From NCBI GenBank assembly GCA_964588705.1, contig CAZPQV010000045.1, forward strand, positions 1-19,200: a DNA stretch of 19,200 bases. Reading direction: 5' to 3'. A model generated the notes under the pieces. That model saw only the letters and a list, made by a program, of their open reading frames with translations. It did not search any database and had not been told where the DNA came from. This document shows, one piece after another, positions 13,039 to 19,200 of the stretch (the stretch's first letter is position 1; the number at the start of each line of letters is the position of its first letter). The position numbers and the translations under genes were made by a program. This stretch comes from CAZPQV01 sp964588705 (GTDB lineage: Bacteria > Bacteroidota > Bacteroidia > Flavobacteriales > Weeksellaceae).

Positions 13039-13318
13039 ATATCAGATCTTATTTTCTTCACAGTTCAAAAAAGATTTTAAAAAATATCTGAAGCAGTCAA
13101 AAGAAAAACTGGCCATTCAGGATGTGATCACTACCCTGGCTAATGAAGGTTATTTAGGAATACCGGAAAGTATGGTTCCTCACAAACTCAAAGGAAATTA
13201 TAAAGGTTACTGGGAATGTCACGTTAAGCCGGATATCTTGCTAATATGGAAGCAGCTCGAAGAACCTGATAACGAAGTTGCATTGGCAAGGGTCGGAAGT
13301 CACTCAGATTTATTTTAG
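13031..13318 (+). CDS. YafQ-family mRNA interferase toxin, unit 2
   Basis: The 95-residue protein is identical to that at 5375-5662, with H51, H64, D68, H91 and F95 all present. No inactivating change has accumulated in either copy, which fits a very recent duplication. Confidence 0.92.
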   Translation: MSKYQILFSSQFKKDFKKYLKQSKEKLAIQDVITTLANEGYLGIPESMVPHKLKGNYKGYWECHVKPDILLIWKQLEEPDNEVALARVGSHSDLF

Positions 13319-13565
13319 TAAATAATTGAAAATCAATTGTTTAAAATTTTACTATGCGTTGCATAGCGTTGCTTCTTTGAATTTATGTTCCTTTAATTTT
13401 TTTGTTTTGTTTTTTTTCTGACATAATGTCATATGTTATTAAAAATCAAGTAATTGAACTTATTAACATTAAACTTATTTATTTACTTTTAAAAACAATA
13501 TTACTATAAACAAGTATTACCAAATCCCGCAAACAATTGTAAATCTGTACTTTGCGTGCTATTCG

Positions 13566-13649
13566 TGTAACTTTTTGAATACCTTTTTTTGTGTATTTGT
13601 AACTTTTTGAATACCTTTTTTGTAACTTTTTGAATACCTTTTGTAACTT
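13566..13649 (+). repeat. Iterons, unit 2
   Basis: Three TGTAACTTTTTGAATACC-T4 repeats lie at 13566-13587, 13598-13619 and 13621-13642, with a partial TGTAACTT at 13642-13649. Confidence 0.85.
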
Positions 13650-13660
13650 GCGCATCTATT

Positions 13661-13698
13661 AAGTTACATTTGTGTATATTTGTATTCATAAAGTTACA
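13661..13698 (+). promoter_or_regulatory. rep promoter with inverted half-iterons, unit 2
   Basis: TATATTTG at 13675-13682 is bracketed by AAGTTACA at 13661-13668 and 13691-13698, as in unit 1. Confidence 0.7.
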
Positions 13699-13708
13699 AT
13701 GTTTTGTT

Positions 13709-14761
13709 ATGTCAGACAGTATCAAAGACTTCCAGCTACAGTCCTATATCTTTACAGCTGCTAGGTATAATTTTTCAGTCTATGAGAAACGTGTGATTTA
13801 TAGAATGATAGAGATTGAACAAAAGATGTTTGATCAGGAAGGTATTATAAAAAGTCCTCATAAGGTTGAAACAAACTTGTGGGGTGATCGGAAATATACT
13901 TTCCCTGTGCAATACCTGCTCTCTGCACAGGATATGGATTCTGATAATGATGAAACAAGTAAATCAAAGAATAATGCTCGCATTATAAAAGCTCTTAAAG
14001 ACCTGAAAAACAAAACAATTAACAAAGGGGTTCCTGATGGAAAAAGCGATTATTGGGAAATCAATCTTATTTCAAGTCTTGAATTTGTTGCTGGAGAGAG
14101 GTATGTAACTTGGAAGGCGGACAGCAAACTCATTGAAATGATAATGGATTTTTCTAAGGGTTGGCGCGCTTACGAACTGAAAGTAGCTTTTAATCTACAA
14201 AGCCGTTACGCTATGAGAATTTATGAACTTATTGCTAATAAAGACAAACCCATTGAATACAAAACAATTGATTTAATAAAAATGTTCGGTATCGAGGATA
14301 AATACACCCGAAAAAAGGACGGTATAGTAATTGGTTACAATTATTCCCATATTGAAAATAAAGTCCTTAAAAAGGCTCAGGAAGAGCTTGATAAGATATC
14401 CCCTTATACATTCAATTATAAATTTTCAAAAGATAATCAGGTTTTGACCATCATTCCAATATATCAACCACAATTTGCAAGTGCTAAGTTTACAAAAGCC
14501 AAAGAAAGAAAAATAGATCTCTCCAAAGTATTAACAGAGAATGAATATAAAACCTACATTGATGAATTTGGATTTACTGAACAAGGACTGAAAAATAATT
14601 ATAATTTGTTCCTAGAGTGTAAACAATCTCTTCCGGAAAATTATTCATTTTTCTTGTTCCAGGAGATTAGATCTGCTTTAGGTAAAAAGAGAGGTAAAGT
14701 CGGTCCGGGATATATAGTAAGTATTATTAAGAATCAACTGGAACAGTGGAAATCCAAATAA
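13709..14761 (+). CDS. Rep_3/RepB-family replication initiator, unit 2
   Basis: The 350-residue protein is identical to that at 6053-7105. The start at 13709 is preferred over the upstream ATG at 13670, which precedes the promoter box. No lesion is visible, so the second origin and initiator should both be functional. Confidence 0.92.
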   Translation: MSDSIKDFQLQSYIFTAARYNFSVYEKRVIYRMIEIEQKMFDQEGIIKSPHKVETNLWGDRKYTFPVQYLLSAQDMDSDNDETSKSKNNARIIKALKDLKNKTINKGVPDGKSDYWEINLISSLEFVAGERYVTWKADSKLIEMIMDFSKGWRAYELKVAFNLQSRYAMRIYELIANKDKPIEYKTIDLIKMFGIEDKYTRKKDGIVIGYNYSHIENKVLKKAQEELDKISPYTFNYKFSKDNQVLTIIPIYQPQFASAKFTKAKERKIDLSKVLTENEYKTYIDEFGFTEQGLKNNYNLFLECKQSLPENYSFFLFQEIRSALGKKRGKVGPGYIVSIIKNQLEQWKSK

Positions 14762-14768
14762 CAGTAAA

Positions 14769-14873
14769 TTGCTATAATAATATAAATATAGTTTTATATC
14801 AAAGAAATTCAGCTAAAACCAAAACAATAAAAATTTATTATATTTGCTATAATAATATAAATATAGTTTTATA
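14769..14873 (+). promoter_or_regulatory. parA promoter and AT-rich direct repeats, unit 2
   Basis: Two 30-bp repeats lie at 14769-14798 and 14844-14873, with the TATATTTG box at 14839-14846 overlapping the second. If these are centromere sites, the molecule carries two centromere clusters 7.66 kb apart. Confidence 0.65.
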
Positions 14874-14876
14874 GTT

Positions 14877-15464
14877 ATGCCTAAATTTATACTGTCAACC
14901 CATCAAAAGGGTGGTGTAGGAAAATCTACAATAACCTATAATCTCGCTTGTGCAATTAAAGACAATGCAAAAGTCGCCGTTTGTGATCTGGATGTTCAGG
15001 GAACGCTTGCCGAGCTGCGTCCAATTTCTGAAATTCCAATTTATGCCGGAATGACGGAACTGGAAAAATTAAAATCTTCAGATTATGATTTTGTATTTGT
15101 AGATTCTCCTCCATATCTTACCGGAACTCTCCCTGATCTTTTAAAATTTATCGACTTGGTTCTTATTCCGACTAAAGTCGGAGTAGCTGACTTTATGGCA
15201 ATATCCAAAACCATTGAAATTGTAAAAAATGCCGGAAGGAAAAATAAAGCTTTGATTGTTCTGAATATGGTAAAGCCCAAAACAACTCTTACTGCAGAAA
15301 TGTTAGAAAGTCTTGAAAAACTTTCTCTACCTGTGGCTGAAACTTCACTTTCAGATTTGGTGGCCTTTACTCGATCTTTCGCCACTTTTGGCATGGATGA
15401 TGAAAAAGCAAAAAATCAAATAAACGGTCTGTTGGTCGAAGTTTTCACTCTTTTAAATAAATAA
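14877..15464 (+). CDS. parA: ParA-family partition ATPase, unit 2
   Basis: The 195-residue protein is identical to that at 7221-7808, with KGGVGKST, DLDVQGT and FVFVDSPP intact. It is followed after 29 bases by the second ParG-like gene. Confidence 0.92.
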   Translation: MPKFILSTHQKGGVGKSTITYNLACAIKDNAKVAVCDLDVQGTLAELRPISEIPIYAGMTELEKLKSSDYDFVFVDSPPYLTGTLPDLLKFIDLVLIPTKVGVADFMAISKTIEIVKNAGRKNKALIVLNMVKPKTTLTAEMLESLEKLSLPVAETSLSDLVAFTRSFATFGMDDEKAKNQINGLLVEVFTLLNK

Positions 15465-15491
15465 TATAAAAATATAATTATAGTTTTATAG
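15460..15491 (+). repeat. Third par repeat, unit 2
   Basis: The diverged repeat between parA and the ParG-like gene has AATAATATAAA and TATAGTTTTATAG halves separated by about 8 extra bases. Confidence 0.5.
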
Positions 15492-15493
15492 CA

Positions 15494-15727
15494 ATGGCAA
15501 AACAAGATAAAAAACCAAGTATTTTTGACCTGATTGATAAGGCAAAAGAACCTGTGAACACCCCTCTTCAGGAAGAAAAATTCGGTGTGGTTAAACCGGT
15601 AACAAAAGGAACTTATATTTACATTGAGGAACATAAACTGGTTGCACTTAAGAAAATGGCAGCAGAGAAAAGAACCACTTTAAAGGACCTTATTAATACA
15701 GCGATTGATAAGGAATATTTTAAATAA
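15494..15727 (+). CDS. ParG-like RHH partition protein, unit 2
   Basis: The 77-residue protein is identical to that at 7838-8071, with a flexible polar N-terminus and an RHH-type C-terminal half. It ends directly before the ATG of the second frameshifted gene. Confidence 0.75.
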   Translation: MAKQDKKPSIFDLIDKAKEPVNTPLQEEKFGVVKPVTKGTYIYIEEHKLVALKKMAAEKRTTLKDLINTAIDKEYFK

Positions 15728-15975
15728 ATGAAGGATTTGAAAGAAATTGAAGATACGCTCATAGAAATGCTTCCATCCTTTATTGAGAATACTGGTTCTC
15801 TGCACAAAGTGGAGGATTACTATTTCTTCATTGTCACCATTCCGAAAGGGAGATCTTCCAACACTCAAATCAGTTAGAACTCGTTTCAATCACCAACGAT
15901 TCCAAGGGGCGTGTTTGTAACCTGAAAATCAGCTCCAACTACTTGAATATCTTAATGCTAAAAAATAATAAATGA
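15728..15975 (+). pseudogene. Frameshifted small gene, unit 2
   Basis: This carries the same one-base lesion as unit 1. The frame stops at TAG 15875-15877, and one extra base in the GGG run at 15848-15850 would restore 82 codons to TGA 15973-15975. Sharing the lesion means it arose before the duplication, or that the same consensus sequence was written twice during assembly. Confidence 0.7.
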
Positions 15976-15992
15976 ATATATATTATATGTTC

Positions 15993-16244
15993 CTAAATTA
16001 CTTTAACGAACCGGCAATCAAATGGTTCAATAGCATTGATTTGTAGAGTCGAGATAGGTAGTGGAATTTTGAAAGTATTAAAATAGTGAACAATCTTCCT
16101 AATCTGACTGTTCAAAAAAATTTTCTCCGAAAAATCTACTTTTATGGTAGAATTTGGGTTTTTTTTACTCCGGAAGATTCCTCTAAAAATATAGAGAACT
16201 CCTAAAATACTGAATCCCATCAGAATAAATATTCCTGTTGTCAT
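15993..16244 (-). CDS. Hypothetical small membrane protein, unit 2
   Basis: The 83-residue ORF is identical to that at 8337-8588: an N-terminal hydrophobic helix, a basic flank and a polar tail. It may be spurious. Confidence 0.4.
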   Translation of the reverse strand: MTTGIFILMGFSILGVLYIFRGIFRSKKNPNSTIKVDFSEKIFLNSQIRKIVHYFNTFKIPLPISTLQINAIEPFDCRFVKVI

Positions 16245-16261
16245 ATATTTGATTTTATAAA

Positions 16262-16525
16262 TTACAAAGTCTTGAGGATGATATCCTCTTTATTATAAAT
16301 ATTCAGAAAAAAGTCAAAATTCATTTTTTGAATGATTTTTTTCAAAAATAATATCACATTCTCCGGATTGCCGTTTTGCTTAACTATTTTCCGGAATGTA
16401 AGGAAAACAAAGGGTTTTACATTCCAAAGGACAAGTTTATGAAGTCCCAGAAAATAAGAAAAAAGTGTTACGCGGAAATAAAAAACTCTTTTTTGCTTTA
16501 GTTTTTTAAAAATTCGAAAATTCAT
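16262..16525 (-). CDS. Hypothetical Lys/Phe-rich small protein, unit 2
   Basis: The 87-residue ORF is identical to that at 8606-8869, with the purine-rich AGGAAGGA just before its ATG. It is divergent from the second lipoprotein gene and may be spurious. Confidence 0.4.
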   Translation of the reverse strand: MNFRIFKKLKQKRVFYFRVTLFSYFLGLHKLVLWNVKPFVFLTFRKIVKQNGNPENVILFLKKIIQKMNFDFFLNIYNKEDIILKTL

Positions 16526-16573
16526 TCCTTCCTCAGTTTCACAATCCTTTATTCAAAAATTTTAACTGAAATC

Positions 16574-16607
16574 TGATTTTGTTATCAATAAAGTTTTAAC
16601 TTTATTG
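16574..16607 (+). promoter_or_regulatory. Possible promoter and inverted repeat before lipoprotein, unit 2
   Basis: TGATTTTG is at 16574-16581 and CAATAAAGTT-TT-AACTTTATTG at 16586-16607. In this unit the signal would drive the intact lipoprotein-hydrolase operon. Confidence 0.4.
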
Positions 16608-16627
16608 AAGATTCTAAATTTTCAATT

Positions 16628-17209
16628 ATGAAAAATATTTTTTTAGCTACACTCATAGGGTTAAGCGCATTAAGTTGTGATAGACTAACTGAAACACAAG
16701 ATTCTTTACCTGCCGCAACCCAAACTGGTGCTAATACTTTTGGATGTAAATTAAATGGGATTGTTTTTGTTCCGAATAAAGCTACCGGATCTACAGTTGT
16801 GGAAAGGCCTCTAAAAGTTTTTGGCTTTTATGATAATACCGTAAACTGGTCTCGAAGAATAACGGCTTGGAGGGGTGAAGATGTTAAAAATATGCTTTAT
16901 ATTGATGTTTATATTTATAAAATTCATGAAAAAGGTATAAACTCTTATAGCCTCGACAAAGCGCCAGAATATGATGACGCACCTCCTTTTTACAGTTATA
17001 TTAAATGCAGAGCGGTAAGCCCTACTACAAAACAATACAAGTATTATGGATCTTATGAAAATTCCGGCAATATTGATATTACCTATCTTTCAGATGACAA
17101 GTTCATCATGTCAGGAAAATTTACGGGAAAATTACGGGAAATTAATGGTACAGAGGAAGTTGAAGTTACTGAAGGAAGATTTGATATTAACTTAAAAACA
17201 TTAAATTAA
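16628..17209 (+). CDS. Lipoprotein, DUF6252-like, unit 2
   Basis: The 193-residue lipoprotein is identical to that at 8972-9553, with lipobox ALSC and C17. This is the copy in its ancestral setting, abutting the complete hydrolase gene with no intergenic base. Tight coupling suggests the two products act together at the cell surface, possibly with the lipoprotein as accessory or inhibitor of the hydrolase. No direct evidence for that exists in the sequence. Confidence 0.85.
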   Translation: MKNIFLATLIGLSALSCDRLTETQDSLPAATQTGANTFGCKLNGIVFVPNKATGSTVVERPLKVFGFYDNTVNWSRRITAWRGEDVKNMLYIDVYIYKIHEKGINSYSLDKAPEYDDAPPFYSYIKCRAVSPTTKQYKYYGSYENSGNIDITYLSDDKFIMSGKFTGKLREINGTEEVEVTEGRFDINLKTLN

Positions 17210-19200
17210 ATGGGAAAATTTTACTTATTACTTTTTGGTTTATTCATTTCAAGTTTCTCTTTTTCTCAAGAGAATATAAATCTTGATCAGATGTTGGCTA
17301 ATTCTGGGCAATATACAGCAAAGAATATTGACACACGAGTGTTGTATCAGCGTTCAGTCATGATTGCGGATATACCTCATTTCAATCAGAATGATAGAAA
17401 TGTTGCCAATTATCACTATTTTAAACAGGCGTTACAAGAAATGTATATTTCTAGTAACCAATTACAATATTTTTCACATAAAATATTAGAAGAAAAAATA
17501 TTGCCAGAATCTCAATATCCCAATATGGTAGCGGTGGGGATTATGAATACTGAATTAGAGTTATTAAATTATGATGAAGAGAATCCTAGTAACTCAAATA
17601 ATGGCTTTACTTTTACAGGGACAGCCTTAATACCAATTGATGGTAAAACACAATTTGTTCCTTTTCAAAACAGTATAATTTCCCCTCTTAAAGAATCTCT
17701 TATAGGGAGTTCTTTCATTTTTCGTTTTAGAAATGATTTATATCTAAATAATTCTACTAAAAATATTAAGGACTTAACTGTTGATTTGGGAGATGGTATG
17801 GTTAGAAATATAATCGTAAACGGTGTTTTTTACAATTCTGATGTTTCATTAACAGTATCGGAGAGTAAAACTTTAAAACAGACTTATAACATCACTTATT
17901 ATGATAACACAACACTAACCACATACAGTGAAATATTCCTAAAAAAAGACTTAAGCACTACCGCAAAAAGCTCAATATCCAACACTTTGGATTTTGAACA
18001 GGAAGCTGAAACTGATTTAGCTTTTCAAGGTTATGATGAGCCACAGGCTCTACGTGGAAAATTTGATTATAGAATTTATTACACTGATTCCGAAAAAAAA
18101 TTGAAAAAACCCGTAATAATAGTTGATGGATTTGATCCGGGTGACAATAGAAAAATAGAGAATGGTGATTATCCAAATCCAAACGATCCAAAAAACAAAA
18201 CTTCCATATATGAATTAATGAAATATACTAATGAATATGGGGAAAACAGATATTTGGTTAGTAACTTAAAAGATGCTGGCTATGATGTTATTATTGTGAA
18301 TTTTCCAAGTAATAAAGTTATAAAGCCATGGGTTCCTAAAATTTTTGGGATTACTCCAAAATCAGGGTATGTAGATGGTGGTGCAGACTTTATTGAAAGG
18401 AACGCCTTTGTATTTGTAAGTCTAATACGAGAATTAAATAAACAATTGACGCAAAATGGAAGCAATGAAAAGATTGTTGTAATGGGACCCAGCATGGGAG
18501 GCCAAATAACAAGATACGCTTTGGCTTATATGGAAAAAAAATTATCCGAAACCGGCGATCAACAAAAATGGAATCATAATACGCGATTGTGGGTTAGTCT
18601 TGATAGCCCACACCATGGTGCTAATATTCCTATTGGACTACAATCCGTTATTTATTTAATGCAAAAATGGGGGCTCGCAGATGCTGAAAATTTTTATTAT
18701 GATCAATTAAAATCTCCTGCTGCTAAACAAATGCTAATAAATCAGCATGAACCCGGTTCTTCCTATCATACAATTAATGATTCTTATATGAATGGTAGAA
18801 CTATTTCACAAGGATTTAGTGAAAATAAAGGCTCTCCATTTTATCAACAGTATTATAATAACTTATACAGTAACGGTTTATCTTATTCAAAAGGGTTTCC
18901 GGTCAATTTGCGCAAGGTTAGCATCTTTAACGGTTCTGTTACTGGAGAAAAAGTTGGAAATTCATTTTCAGAAAACACTTTAAACGTTAGAGGATTTCTC
19001 AACTATTGGGTTTTATTTTGGCCGATAAAAATACATGCATTTAGTTTAGAAACATATACATTACCAAGTTTTAACAGTAATTCTAGACTTGCTAGATTCA
19101 AAATCGCCTGGTGGGACAGAACTGTTGTAGGGTCAAACTATGATAATCGGGGAAATTTAGATACTATGGCAGGAGGATATTTCGATGGGTATGATCAAGT
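17210..19200 (+). CDS. Secreted alpha/beta hydrolase (lipase/PGAP1-like), 3' end outside window
   Basis: The frame is open from ATG 17210 to the window edge, 663 codons without a stop. MGKFYLLLFGLFISSFSFSQ is a Sec signal peptide. Residues ~120-290 look like a beta-rich extracellular segment. The hydrolase domain begins near residue 300 with PVIIVDGFDPGDN. The nucleophile elbow is GPSMGGQITRYALAYME with Ser428 in a GxSxG motif, followed by WVSLDSPHHGANIP at ~462-474, a pattern common in lipases and PGAP1-like esterases. The catalytic acid and His cannot be assigned with certainty; the His may lie beyond the window. Substrate is unknown, but lipids or acyl esters are likely. A type IX sorting domain could follow in the missing C-terminus. 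Its first 121 codons are duplicated at 9554. Confidence 0.88.
   Translation, partial: MGKFYLLLFGLFISSFSFSQENINLDQMLANSGQYTAKNIDTRVLYQRSVMIADIPHFNQNDRNVANYHYFKQALQEMYISSNQLQYFSHKILEEKILPESQYPNMVAVGIMNTELELLNYDEENPSNSNNGFTFTGTALIPIDGKTQFVPFQNSIISPLKESLIGSSFIFRFRNDLYLNNSTKNIKDLTVDLGDGMVRNIIVNGVFYNSDVSLTVSESKTLKQTYNITYYDNTTLTTYSEIFLKKDLSTTAKSSISNTLDFEQEAETDLAFQGYDEPQALRGKFDYRIYYTDSEKKLKKPVIIVDGFDPGDNRKIENGDYPNPNDPKNKTSIYELMKYTNEYGENRYLVSNLKDAGYDVIIVNFPSNKVIKPWVPKIFGITPKSGYVDGGADFIERNAFVFVSLIRELNKQLTQNGSNEKIVVMGPSMGGQITRYALAYMEKKLSETGDQQKWNHNTRLWVSLDSPHHGANIPIGLQSVIYLMQKWGLADAENFYYDQLKSPAAKQMLINQHEPGSSYHTINDSYMNGRTISQGFSENKGSPFYQQYYNNLYSNGLSYSKGFPVNLRKVSIFNGSVTGEKVGNSFSENTLNVRGFLNYWVLFWPIKIHAFSLETYTLPSFNSNSRLARFKIAWWDRTVVGSNYDNRGNLDTMAGGYFDGYDQ

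Larger units (their letters stand above)
13319..13708 (+). other. Origin of replication region, unit 2
   Basis: Second copy of the AT-rich origin, with CTATGC-GTT-GCATAG at 13352-13366, TGACAT-A-ATGTCA at 13419-13431, an AT-rich tract, the iterons and the rep promoter. Two complete iteron origins on one molecule would double the titration of Rep and favour pairing of origins, so copy number may differ from that of a single-unit form. Confidence 0.75.
9919..17574. repeat. Tandem duplication unit 2 (7,656 bp)
   Basis: This second copy starts with GGGGACCTAAAC directly at the end of unit 1, with no spacer, and ends with AAATTATGA, after which the hydrolase gene continues (TGAAGAGAATCC). The right side is the ancestral context, because the hydrolase ORF reads through without interruption. 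ORF positions are offset from unit 1 by 7,656 throughout and no indel was seen, so the event is very recent, kept identical by gene conversion, or an assembly product. Confidence 0.97.

Noticed and set aside
1..19200. tRNA or rRNA genes
   Set aside because: No cloverleaf-like or rRNA-like sequence was noticed on either strand, though no covariance search could be run.

Overview
The window looks like part of a plasmid, or a plasmid-derived region, from a Bacteroidota bacterium, probably Flavobacteriales of the Chryseobacterium/Elizabethkingia/Riemerella kind. The DNA is AT-rich and its proteins are rich in Lys, Asn and Ile. Promoters carry the Bacteroidota -7 box TAnnTTTG, Shine-Dalgarno sites are mostly absent, and families typical of the phylum are present (RHS with a Bacteroidota-style core, a DUF6252-like lipoprotein, a PHxH relaxase, Rep_3 initiator). 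Genus and replicon type are inference.

The dominant feature is a direct tandem duplication with a period of exactly 7,656 bp: unit 1 is 2263-9918 and unit 2 is 9919-17574. Every gene pair is shifted by exactly 7,656, encodes the same protein, and matched wherever the nucleotides were compared. Left of the repeat is the 3' part of an RHS polymorphic-toxin gene (1-2279). Right of it is a secreted alpha/beta hydrolase gene (17210 to the window edge). Both genes cross the outer repeat ends in frame. The ancestral order was therefore RHS - small membrane protein - plasmid backbone - lipoprotein - hydrolase, and the 7.66-kb middle was copied once. The internal junction (9918/9919) joins the first 121 codons of the hydrolase to the last bases of the RHS gene.

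Each unit carries a complete plasmid maintenance and mobilisation kit. In order: a two-helix membrane protein (candidate immunity protein for the RHS toxin) with a strong terminator; a leftward mobilisation operon (RHH accessory protein, MOBP-like relaxase, coiled-coil membrane protein); a non-coding stretch with a candidate oriT inverted repeat and degenerate GTAAA repeats; a CopG-like/YafQ toxin-antitoxin pair; an AT-rich iteron origin; a Rep_3-type initiator; a type Ib-like partition operon (ParA and a ParG-like RHH protein) with a repeated AT-rich box that may be both operator and centromere; a small frameshifted gene; two small leftward ORFs; and a DUF6252-like lipoprotein directly followed by the secreted hydrolase.

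The antitoxin, rep and parA genes each have the same TATATTTG -7 box with an inverted or direct repeat at or next to the expected transcription start, which suggests that all three modules repress themselves. A 7,656-bp circle made by recombination between the units would hold all the replication, partition, addiction and mobilisation functions but neither the RHS toxin nor the complete hydrolase. The array may thus be a cointegrate of a plasmid with its own minireplicon, a simple tandem duplication, or an assembly artefact. The sequence alone cannot separate these.
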